Shown here piece by piece: positions 16,554 through 24,190 of a stretch of DNA of 38,818 nucleotides. The position numbers and the translations under genes are program-made. How positions within the stretch are numbered: position 1 is the stretch's first letter; each line of letters starts with the position of its first letter. Below the pieces are notes generated by a model that worked only from the letters and a program-made list of their open reading frames with translations, was not told the origin of the DNA and made no database searches. This DNA comes from Paracoccaceae bacterium (GTDB lineage: Bacteria > Pseudomonadota > Alphaproteobacteria > Rhodobacterales > Rhodobacteraceae), in contig JAHDEX010000038.1 of assembly GCA_020628545.1 (NCBI GenBank), positions 1 through 38,818 on the forward strand, in the 5' to 3' direction.

Positions 16554-17813
16554 ATGCATTCCATCAAAACCTCTTTCGCAGCACTTGCGGCTGCGAGCAT
16601 CGCAGCATCAGCTGCAATGGCAGACGGCCACGCGCTGTCTGGCGATCTGAAGATCATCTCTGACATGTCGAACCCAGCACCGCGTGCGGTGATGGAAGGC
16701 ATGGTCGCAGACTTTAAAGAGATGCACCCTGACCTGAACATCGAACTGACAATCGTTGACCGCGAAGCCTGGAAAACCCAGATCCGGAACGCGCTGTCCG
16801 CGAACCCACCCGATGTCGTGAACTGGTATGCTGCAAACCGCATGAAGCCATATGTGGACGCAGGCCTTTTCGCAGATATTTCTGACCTGTGGGCAGAGCC
16901 TGAGTTCGAAGCACTTGCTTCCACAAAGGGTGCGATGACCCTCGACGGAAAGCAGTGGGGCGTGCCTTACACATACTACCAGTGGGGCGTGTACTACCGC
17001 AAAGACATCTATGAAGAGCTGGGCCTGGAAGAGCCTGCAACTTGGGAAGAAGAGCTGGCAAACTGCCAGGCGATCCTCGACTCAGGCCGCAAGTGCTACA
17101 CAATCGGTTCCAAGTTCTTGTGGACTGCTGGCGGTTGGTTTGACTACATCAACTCCCGCACAAACGGTTATGACTTCCACATCGCGCTTGCTTCTGGCGA
17201 AGTTGAGTGGACAGACGACCGTGTGAAGCAGACCTTCGCCAACTGGCGTCAGCTGATCGACATGGGCGCCTTCATTGACGACCACCAGACATACAGCTGG
17301 CAGGAAGCCATGCCATTCATGGTGAACGGCGAAGCTGCTGCTTACCTGATGGGTAACTTCTCTGTCGCGGCATTCCGCGAAGGTGGTCTGACCGATGATC
17401 AGCTGGACTTCTACCAGTTCCCAGTGATCAACCCAGACGTTGACTACGCAGAAGATGCGCCGACGGATACGTTCCACATCGCATCCGGTGCGCAGAACAT
17501 GGACGCAGCGAAAGAATTCTTGCGCTTCGTGACATCTGCGGACAACCAGACCAAGATCAACTCTGGCGACGCACTGGGCCAACTGCCTGTGAACGCAAAC
17601 TCTTCCATCGACAACGACAAGTTCCTTGCCGAAGGCTTTGAGATGCTTTCCAACAACGCTGGTGGCGGCATCATGCAGTTCTTCGACCGTGACTTCGACG
17701 CCGAAATGGCATCCGTCGGCATGGAAGGCCTGCAGGAGTTCATGGTGTTCCCAGACAATCTGGACGACATCCTGGCACGCCTGGAAGAGACCCGTCAGCG
17801 GATCTACAACTAA
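16554..17813 (+). CDS. sugar ABC transporter substrate-binding protein (CUT1 family)
   Basis: This 419-residue periplasmic protein captures a sugar for the importer. A signal peptide (residues 1-23, cleavage after Ala-Met-Ala) precedes the mature start DGHALSGDL. The body is a family-1 extracellular solute-binding fold: MVADFKEMHPDLNIELTI, ANPPDVVNWYAA, then GVPYTYYQWGVYYRKDIY and the C-lobe segment AAYLMGNFSV. Abundant Trp and Tyr fit sugar stacking. The start at 16554 follows GGGAGG; the upstream in-frame ATG at 16509 would bury the signal peptide. The sugar cannot be read from sequence. Glucose, alpha-glucosides, trehalose and sucrose are all plausible for this subfamily. Two hairpins follow the stop codon before the permease genes. 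Confidence 0.9.
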   Translation: MHSIKTSFAALAAASIAASAAMADGHALSGDLKIISDMSNPAPRAVMEGMVADFKEMHPDLNIELTIVDREAWKTQIRNALSANPPDVVNWYAANRMKPYVDAGLFADISDLWAEPEFEALASTKGAMTLDGKQWGVPYTYYQWGVYYRKDIYEELGLEEPATWEEELANCQAILDSGRKCYTIGSKFLWTAGGWFDYINSRTNGYDFHIALASGEVEWTDDRVKQTFANWRQLIDMGAFIDDHQTYSWQEAMPFMVNGEAAAYLMGNFSVAAFREGGLTDDQLDFYQFPVINPDVDYAEDAPTDTFHIASGAQNMDAAKEFLRFVTSADNQTKINSGDALGQLPVNANSSIDNDKFLAEGFEMLSNNAGGGIMQFFDRDFDAEMASVGMEGLQEFMVFPDNLDDILARLEETRQRIYN

Positions 17814-17821
17814 TTTGGTGC

Positions 17822-17841
17822 GGTCGGGTTCTACCCCGACC
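17822..17841 (+). other. intercistronic hairpin after the binding-protein gene
   Basis: GGTCGGG (17822-17828) and CCCGACC (17835-17841) form a perfect 7-bp stem with a 6-base loop, 8 bp beyond the stop codon. No T run follows, so it is not a classic terminator. Hairpins here commonly stabilise the binding-protein part of the transcript and keep permease levels lower. Confidence 0.6.
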
Positions 17842-17897
17842 AGCCTTCGACCTCGCCCATCAGGGCGGGGTCATCCCACGCTTCCCAACCCATCCGC

Positions 17898-17917
17898 AAG
17901 CCCACCCCTTTGGGCTT
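17898..17917 (+). other. second intercistronic hairpin before the first permease gene
   Basis: AAGCCCA (17898-17904) and TGGGCTT (17911-17917) form a perfect 7-bp stem with a 6-base loop, about 34 bp upstream of the first permease start codon and close to its ribosome-binding site. It may add to the drop in expression after the binding-protein gene. Confidence 0.45.
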
Positions 17918-17951
17918 TCGCATGTGTTGACCTGTGGGAGGAGACGACATC

Positions 17952-18902
17952 ATGACCGTCACGGCAGTACCTGACACGAGCCCACCCGTTGAACGCGGCT
18001 GGTACAAACGCAATGAAATCGCCATCACGCCTTGGCTGTTTCTTTTGCCCGCAATGCTGTTTTTCGCAGTCTACGTCATCATTCCAATTGGTCAGTCGTT
18101 CTGGATCTCATTTCACCAATGGGACGGTCTGGGCGAAAAAACCTGGGTTGGCACTGCGAACTATGAGCGTCTTTTGGGCATCGGCGATCAGAATATTGAC
18201 CGCAAGTTTGAGACCTCTTTCTGGAACAACATCAAGTGGTTGATCCTCTATCTTCTTGCGATCCCGCTGGGTCTGTTCATCTCGCTATTCCTGAACCAGA
18301 CGGTGCGGGGCATTCGGCTTTACAAGTCGCTTTTCTTCTTCCCGTTCGTAATTTCGCAAGTCGTAGTTGGCCTCGTTTTCAGCTGGTTCTACCTGCCGAA
18401 CGTTGGTCTGTTTGACCAGATGACCGGTTTCTTTGGCTTCCAGATCAAAGGCGGCATGCTCGGTAATCCGGATTGGGCAACCTACGGGATCATCATGGCG
18501 GGCCTCTGGCCGCAAACGGCCTACTGTATGATCCTCTATCTGACAGGCCTCAACGCAGTTGATCCGGAGCAGGTTGAGGCCGCGCGACTTGATGGCGCCA
18601 AGGGCTGGAAGATGCTTTGGTATGTCATCATCCCGCAGCTGAAGCCCGCGACCTTCATCGCCTTTGTGGTGACAATCATCGGCGCGCTACGCTCATTCGA
18701 CCTGATCTCGGTCATGACCAACGGTGGTCCATTCGGATCGACCCGCGTGCTGAGCTTCTACATGTTCGAAGAAGCACTGTCTGAATTCGGCTTCCGCATG
18801 GGCTACGGTTCCGCCATCGCGGTTGTTCTGTTCTTCATCATGCTGGGCTTCATCATCTACTTCCTGTGGTCGATGTACCAAGACGAAAAGGGAGGCCGCT
18901 GA
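17952..18902 (+). CDS. sugar ABC transporter permease 1 (MalF-like)
   Basis: This 316-residue inner-membrane protein has six hydrophobic segments, starting at about residue 28. The cytoplasmic coupling loop carries the permease EAA motif, EAARLDGAKGWKMLWYVIIP, which contacts the ATPase. It pairs with the next gene product to form the channel of a CUT1 sugar importer. The start at 17952 follows GGGAGGAG; an in-frame GTG six codons upstream lies inside that ribosome-binding site and is rejected. The gene follows the binding-protein gene after a 138-bp gap with two hairpins, and ends one base before the second permease start codon. Confidence 0.93.
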   Translation: MTVTAVPDTSPPVERGWYKRNEIAITPWLFLLPAMLFFAVYVIIPIGQSFWISFHQWDGLGEKTWVGTANYERLLGIGDQNIDRKFETSFWNNIKWLILYLLAIPLGLFISLFLNQTVRGIRLYKSLFFFPFVISQVVVGLVFSWFYLPNVGLFDQMTGFFGFQIKGGMLGNPDWATYGIIMAGLWPQTAYCMILYLTGLNAVDPEQVEAARLDGAKGWKMLWYVIIPQLKPATFIAFVVTIIGALRSFDLISVMTNGGPFGSTRVLSFYMFEEALSEFGFRMGYGSAIAVVLFFIMLGFIIYFLWSMYQDEKGGR

Positions 18903-18903
18903 T

Positions 18904-19752
18904 ATGTTTCCGACCCCAATTGAGAAATCATCCCGCCAGTGGCAAATCTCTTACCAGTTGATCCTGCCTTTGGTGCTGATCCTCTGGCTCGCTCCGCTGC
19001 TCGCTGTTGCGCTGTTCTCCATCAAACCTGATGCGGACTTCGTGAACGGGAACTTCTGGGGCATGCCCTCGTCGTTTGAGATGTTCAACAACTACGGCAA
19101 GGTGTTCTTTGAATCGAACATGCCGAAGTACCTACTGAACTCTTTGTTCATCACAATCCCGACGGTGATCGGCGCTGTCGCGCTCTCTGCGATGGCGGGT
19201 TTTGCACTTGGCGTTTACAGGTTCAAAGGCAATCTGCTGATCTTCTTTATGTTCATTGCTGGCAACTTTGTTCCATTCCAGATCCTCATGGTTCCGGTCC
19301 GTGACCTGACCATTCAGATGGGCATGTACGACACGGTGGCCGGGCTTGTTCTGTTCCACGTCGCGTTTCAAACCGGCTTCTGTACGCTGTTCATGCGCAA
19401 CTTCATCCGGGCCCTGCCGTTCCCGTTGATTGAGGCGGCACGTGTTGAAGGCATCGCAGAGTGGAAGATCTTCTGGTACGTTGTCCTGCCGCTGATGAAG
19501 CCTGCGTTGGCGGCGTTGGCTGTGCTGATCTTCACGTTCATCTGGAACGACTACTTCTGGGCGGTCGTGCTGACCCAAGGTCCAAATGCGCAGCCGGTGA
19601 CGGCAGGGATTACAGAGTTCAACTCTCAGTTCCGTGCGGCATACCACCTGATGTCGGCCGGTTCGATTGTCGCGGCACTGCCGCCTGTCCTGATGTTCTT
19701 CATCATGCAGAAGCACTTCATCGCGGGCCTGACATTGGGCGCCGTGAAGTAA
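18904..19752 (+). CDS. sugar ABC transporter permease 2 (MalG-like)
   Basis: This 282-residue inner-membrane protein has six hydrophobic segments and the EAA loop EAARVEGIAEWKIFWYVVLP. It is the second channel subunit of the importer. AAGGGAGG, lying within the end of the first permease gene, serves as its ribosome-binding site, and the start codon at 18904 comes one base after that gene's stop codon. A longer in-frame extension to 18823 would overlap the first permease and has no family counterpart. A strong terminator follows 23 bp later. Confidence 0.93.
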   Translation: MFPTPIEKSSRQWQISYQLILPLVLILWLAPLLAVALFSIKPDADFVNGNFWGMPSSFEMFNNYGKVFFESNMPKYLLNSLFITIPTVIGAVALSAMAGFALGVYRFKGNLLIFFMFIAGNFVPFQILMVPVRDLTIQMGMYDTVAGLVLFHVAFQTGFCTLFMRNFIRALPFPLIEAARVEGIAEWKIFWYVVLPLMKPALAALAVLIFTFIWNDYFWAVVLTQGPNAQPVTAGITEFNSQFRAAYHLMSAGSIVAALPPVLMFFIMQKHFIAGLTLGAVK

Positions 19753-19775
19753 GCGAAACGTCGAGTAACGACTTG

Positions 19776-19809
19776 AGGTCGTCCCCGCGTTGCGGGGGCG
19801 ACCTTTCTC
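19776..19809 (+). terminator. terminator of the sugar ABC operon
   Basis: AGGTCGTCCCCGC (19776-19788) and GCGGGGGCGACCT (19792-19804) form a 13-bp stem with one T-G pair and a 3-base loop, followed by TTCTC. The stem is strong but the T run is short. It lies between the convergent permease and glgP genes and may stop transcription from both sides. Confidence 0.75.
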
Positions 19810-19836
19810 ATTGGTCGAAGCGGTGCGTTCGACAGC

Positions 19837-22230
19837 CTAGACCAGCGTTTCAGCCCGCCAAATATCCTTGATGTAACCGCGGATGGTCCGGTCTGACGAA
19901 AAGAAACCAGAGCCTGCAATATTGCGCAGGACCATGCGGTCCCACGCCTCTGCATCCTTGTATGCCGCGTCGACGTCAGACTGTGAGGCGAGATAGCTAT
20001 CGAAATCCGACGCAACGAGGAACGGATCATGGTTCCACGTCGCGTCGACAAGCCCGTGATATCGCGAAGGCTCCCCGGGGCTAAACTGCCCTTCTGCCAC
20101 AGCTTGCAGCACATCCTGCAATGCCTGGCTCTGCAGGATTGCTTGGCGGGCGTGATCGGGGATCTCGCGCCGCGACACCACTTCGTCCGATGTCATGCCA
20201 AACAGAAAGAAGTTCTCGGCCCCGACATGTTCGCGAATTTCGACATTTGCGCCGTCGAGCGTACCGATGGTCAAAGCGCCGTTCATCGTGAACTTCATGT
20301 TGCCTGTCCCAGAGGCTTCCTTGCCCGCCGTCGAAATCTGCTCTGACAAATCCGCAGCCGGCATCAACCGCTGCGCCATGGAGACGTTGTAGTTCTCTGG
20401 ATAGACAACTTTCAGAAGGTCAGATGTGACCGGGTCGGCATTGATAACTGAGCCGACGTCGTTGATGAGCCGGATAATGTCCTTCGCGACAAAGTATCCC
20501 GGCGCAGCTTTGCCTCCGAAGATTTTGACGCGCGGGGTCCAATCACCAGTTGGATTGCGGCGGATGGCTTGCCAACGGGCGATCGTCTCGAAGATGTTGA
20601 GAAGCTGACGTTTGTACTCATGGATACGTTTCACCTGCACGTCGAACATGGCGTTGGGATCAATGCTGATCCCGCTTGTTTCGCGGATCCACGTTGCAAA
20701 GGCAACTTTGTTCGCGTGCTTCGCATCGCGGATCGCACTGCGCACCATCGCATCGTCCTCATGTTGCGCCAGCTCTGCCAGACGGTCGAGGTCATCCTCC
20801 CAATCCGACCCGATGGTATCCGTGATCACTTGCGATAGCGCCGGGTTCGACAGGCGCATCCAGCGACGCGGCGTGACCCCGTTCGTCTGGTTCAGGATCC
20901 GTTCCGGATAAACGCCATTCAAGTCGGCAAAGACGGTGCTTTTCATCAGCGATGTATGCAGCGCTGAAACACCATTCACATGGCTTGCCATGACAAATGC
21001 CAAGGTGCCCATATGCACCTGATCCTGCCAGACGATGCCCATCTCTGGCCCGCAACCGGTCTGCGACTGATGCTCCAGATCAATCCGCTCAATGATCTGC
21101 ATGTGGCGCGGCAAGACACGACCGATCAGCCAGGTTGACCACCGCTCCAATGCTTCGGGCAGAAGCGTGTGGTTGGTGTAGTTGAGACAGCGCGACGCGA
21201 GGTCCTTCGCTGTATTCCACTCCAGATCATGCTCATCCATCAACAATCGCATCAGTTCCGGCCCGGCCAACGCGGGATGCGTGTCATTCATCTGGATCGC
21301 GACCTTGTCCGGCAACACTAGCCAGTCGTCGTATTCTGCGTTGAAGCGCGCCAGAATGTCCTGCAGCGCGGCAGAGGTCATGAAAAACTCTTGCTTGAGA
21401 CGCAGTTCCTTGCCGCTATCAGTGGAGTCCTCGGGATAGAGAACGCGCGATAGAGACCTTGCCAGCGCTTCAGGTGCCGCAGCGGCGGTATGATCGCCCG
21501 CATTGAAACGTTCCAGATCAAAAAGCTCTGTCGGGTGCGCACCCCATAGCCGCAGGGTATTCGCCCATTTCCCTTTCCAGCCAATCACTGGCGTGTCGTA
21601 GGCGCGAGCGACAACAGTCTCGGACGGATGCCAGACGGTCTTGCCATCAACCTCTCGCAGGTAGCCCCGGAATGGAACGGTGTAGGCGGCCTCGTGACGC
21701 TCAAATTCCCACGGATGTGGTTGATTGAGCCAGTCTTCCGGCGTCTCAACCTGACGACCGCCTTCGAAACGTTGGCGAAACAGGCCGTGTTCGTAGCGGA
21801 TGCCGTAACCGTATGCCGGGCACCCCAAAGTCGAAAGACTTTCAAGGAAACACGCTGCCAATCGCCCGAGCCCGCCGTTGCCCAGCGCCGCGTCTGGCTC
21901 TTCTTCAACCACGTCGGCAAGGGACAGACCTTCTGTTTCAAGAACAGAAACAATCGTGTCATGAAGACCCAGATTGACCATAGCGTCTTCAAGGATTCGT
22001 CCGATCAGGAACTCAAGCGACAGGTAATAGACGCGCTTGCCACCCGCTGCTACGGTCTTTCGTTCAGCATCCAACCAACTGTCCACGATCAGATCACGCA
22101 CGGCAAAACTAACGGCCATCCGCCAGTCGTAGGGACTTGCTTCCGTCGCTTGTTTGCCAATGGTGTACGTCAGATGCCGATGGATTTGCGCCCGTAATTC
22201 CTCAGCGCCCATAGGGGTGTATGCGTTCAT
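19837..22230 (-). CDS. glgP: glycogen phosphorylase
   Basis: This 797-residue cytoplasmic enzyme releases glucose-1-phosphate from the ends of glycogen chains. It is a GT35 phosphorylase: EPDAALGNGGLGRLAACFLES near residues 100-120, the linker KRIHEYKRQLLN, and the PLP-binding segment EASGTGNMKFTMNGALTIGT, whose lysine holds the cofactor. Length matches bacterial GlgP (about 800-815). It is the last gene of the leftward glycogen operon, 19 bp after the amylosucrase gene, with GAGG upstream. In related organisms glgP often comes first or elsewhere in the locus. It works with GlgX, which removes the short branches that phosphorylase leaves. Confidence 0.96.
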   Translation of the reverse strand: MNAYTPMGAEELRAQIHRHLTYTIGKQATEASPYDWRMAVSFAVRDLIVDSWLDAERKTVAAGGKRVYYLSLEFLIGRILEDAMVNLGLHDTIVSVLETEGLSLADVVEEEPDAALGNGGLGRLAACFLESLSTLGCPAYGYGIRYEHGLFRQRFEGGRQVETPEDWLNQPHPWEFERHEAAYTVPFRGYLREVDGKTVWHPSETVVARAYDTPVIGWKGKWANTLRLWGAHPTELFDLERFNAGDHTAAAAPEALARSLSRVLYPEDSTDSGKELRLKQEFFMTSAALQDILARFNAEYDDWLVLPDKVAIQMNDTHPALAGPELMRLLMDEHDLEWNTAKDLASRCLNYTNHTLLPEALERWSTWLIGRVLPRHMQIIERIDLEHQSQTGCGPEMGIVWQDQVHMGTLAFVMASHVNGVSALHTSLMKSTVFADLNGVYPERILNQTNGVTPRRWMRLSNPALSQVITDTIGSDWEDDLDRLAELAQHEDDAMVRSAIRDAKHANKVAFATWIRETSGISIDPNAMFDVQVKRIHEYKRQLLNIFETIARWQAIRRNPTGDWTPRVKIFGGKAAPGYFVAKDIIRLINDVGSVINADPVTSDLLKVVYPENYNVSMAQRLMPAADLSEQISTAGKEASGTGNMKFTMNGALTIGTLDGANVEIREHVGAENFFLFGMTSDEVVSRREIPDHARQAILQSQALQDVLQAVAEGQFSPGEPSRYHGLVDATWNHDPFLVASDFDSYLASQSDVDAAYKDAEAWDRMVLRNIAGSGFFSSDRTIRGYIKDIWRAETLV

Positions 22231-22249
22231 GCGGCCTGTGCCTCGATCG

Positions 22250-24115
22250 TTAAGTCAGCCAAACCGCACCGTAGGGCGGTAGCTTATAAGTACCATTGTC
22301 ACTTGTTACCGGAGCGTCTGACAGCAGATCGTAAAATTGCACGATGCCTTGGTCTCGCATCCATTCAACTGTGATCTCTTGCCACTGTTCCGCAAAATTG
22401 AAAAGACAAACCAGCGGTCCCGTTGGGGCAAGCCGCGAAAACGCGAAAATAGCGTTGCTTGGCGGGTCGATGATTTGGGTCGGATGACCACCATGAAGCG
22501 CCGGCACGTCCTTTCGGCGCTGATAGATCCAGCGCGTACCGGTAAGCACATCTTTCTCGGGGCTGTCAGCCTCCGGCGCAAGCGCTGCATCCCAATCCAT
22601 GTGAGGGCGATGGAGCCAGCGGCTGTCATGCGCTTGTTCGGGCTTGCGCATGTATCCATAGTCGTTCGTCATCGCGATCTCATCGCCCATGTAGATCAAC
22701 GGAACCCCGCCAAATGACGCGATGAGCGCATTGCCCAGTAGCATGCGTTGCACTGCATTTGAAATTTCGACCGGATCGCCCTTGTCCTTCGCTTGTTCAA
22801 GCCCTGCGAGCGACGCGAAGGTCCCGGAGATACGTTTATCGCCGGTCACTTCGTTGAATTGGAAGAGTGCACCGCGCGAAAAGGAGCCCGGAAAAGAGCC
22901 TTCGTAAAAGTCAGAAAGGAAGTTGCGGTGCCCTGCCCCGGTGACGCCAATTGCGCCCGCGTCTTCGTCCGTGATCGCCCACCCGATGTCGTCATGACAG
23001 CGGATGTAAGTCGCATAGGTCGCATTGGTCAGGTGCACTGGAAAATGCGTTTTCAACACGTGGGTCATCAGGCGCGTGTCACGTGCAGCCAGCGCACTCC
23101 AATACTGGACCATCAGGTTGTTGTGATAGGCCAGATTGCCTTCACGGCCATCGTGTTCGCCACGACCGAAGTACGTCAACATCTCGGCGGGGCCAACGAT
23201 CGCTTCTTCCAGATGCAACACGGACGCTGCCACGATCCGCGTCACGGCCCGCAAGGCGCGCAGGATCTGATGCACCTCCGGCTCTGACTGGCATCGGGTG
23301 CCCATGCGTTTCCACATGAAAGCCACCGCATCAAGCCGCAGCACATCAACGCCCTTATTCGCCAGAAACAGCATGATCTTTGCGATCTCAAGGAAGACCT
23401 GCGGGTTCGCCCAGTTCAGATCCCATTGATGCTCGTTGAAGGTGGTCCAGACCCATTTGCCAATGTCGGGGTAGTGAGTAAAGCTACCGGGCGCATTGTC
23501 GGGAAAGATCTCAACTAGCGTTTGCTCATATTGCTTTGGCAGATGGTCGCTATCGAACATCAGGTAGTAATCCTGATGGGCGGGATCACCTTGTGCTGCC
23601 TTCCGCGCCCACGCGTGTTCTTTGGCTGTATGGTTTAACACCATATCAATACAAAGCGACATGCCACGCGTGCGAAGGGCTTTGGCAAGACGGGTCAGAT
23701 CACCCATGGTTCCGTAGTCCGGGTTCACCATCCGGTAGTCCATCACCGAATACCCGCCGTCGCTGTCGCCCGGTCGGGGCTTCAGGCACGGCATCAGGTG
23801 GACGTATGTCACACCAAGGTTTTCGAGATAGTCTAGGTGTTCGTGCACACCATTCAGATCACCGGCGAAGCGATCGACGTAGAAAACGTACCCTAGCATA
23901 TCGGGGCGTTGAAACCAGTCCGGCTCTAGATCGCGCTTGAGGTCGAGTTCCTTCAGATCCGCCGGACGAGATTTCCAAGCAGCGCGCATTTCTGCCGTCA
24001 GCGCCTGACAAAACTCATCGTAGGCAGGATGCCCGCCGTAGAGCTTTTCCAGCATGGGCCAAAGGTCAGCGTGGCTACGGTCAAAGCGCAGGTCGAAGAT
24101 GTCTTTTGCAGCCAT
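22250..24115 (-). CDS. amylosucrase (GH13 subfamily 4)
   Basis: Amylosucrase builds an alpha-1,4-glucan from sucrose and releases fructose, with no nucleotide sugar. The 621 residues align by eye, nearly gap-free, with Neisseria polysaccharea amylosucrase as I recall it: DRFAGDLNGV, HLMPCLKPRPGDSDGGYS, WVWTTFNEHQWDLNWANP, GVDVLRLDAVAFMWKRMGT and RCHDDIGW. The nucleophile is Asp262, the acid/base Glu304 (in EEAIVGP) and the third carboxylate Asp375. The salt-bridge pair that closes the sucrose pocket in the Neisseria enzyme (Asp144-Arg509) is kept as Asp119 and Arg499, and the pocket arginine (Arg446) as Arg428. There is no signal peptide, so it acts on internal sucrose. It sits between glgX (75 bp upstream) and glgP. 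Pipelines would often call it alpha-amylase. A pure sucrose hydrolase is the main alternative. Confidence 0.85.
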   Translation of the reverse strand: MAAKDIFDLRFDRSHADLWPMLEKLYGGHPAYDEFCQALTAEMRAAWKSRPADLKELDLKRDLEPDWFQRPDMLGYVFYVDRFAGDLNGVHEHLDYLENLGVTYVHLMPCLKPRPGDSDGGYSVMDYRMVNPDYGTMGDLTRLAKALRTRGMSLCIDMVLNHTAKEHAWARKAAQGDPAHQDYYLMFDSDHLPKQYEQTLVEIFPDNAPGSFTHYPDIGKWVWTTFNEHQWDLNWANPQVFLEIAKIMLFLANKGVDVLRLDAVAFMWKRMGTRCQSEPEVHQILRALRAVTRIVAASVLHLEEAIVGPAEMLTYFGRGEHDGREGNLAYHNNLMVQYWSALAARDTRLMTHVLKTHFPVHLTNATYATYIRCHDDIGWAITDEDAGAIGVTGAGHRNFLSDFYEGSFPGSFSRGALFQFNEVTGDKRISGTFASLAGLEQAKDKGDPVEISNAVQRMLLGNALIASFGGVPLIYMGDEIAMTNDYGYMRKPEQAHDSRWLHRPHMDWDAALAPEADSPEKDVLTGTRWIYQRRKDVPALHGGHPTQIIDPPSNAIFAFSRLAPTGPLVCLFNFAEQWQEITVEWMRDQGIVQFYDLLSDAPVTSDNGTYKLPPYGAVWLT

Positions 24116-24190
24116 ATCACCAACTAAGCTAGCGCTTCCGATTTGAAAACAACCTGCGTCTGAATGTTGTTTCCAGACACAAATTGCCCA

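Noticed and set aside
22250..24115. Reading this gene as a plain alpha-amylase or trehalose synthase
   Set aside because: The N-terminal region and the DSDGGYS, EEAIVGP, RCHDDIGW and DSRWLHRP segments align with amylosucrase, and there is no signal peptide as expected of secreted amylases.
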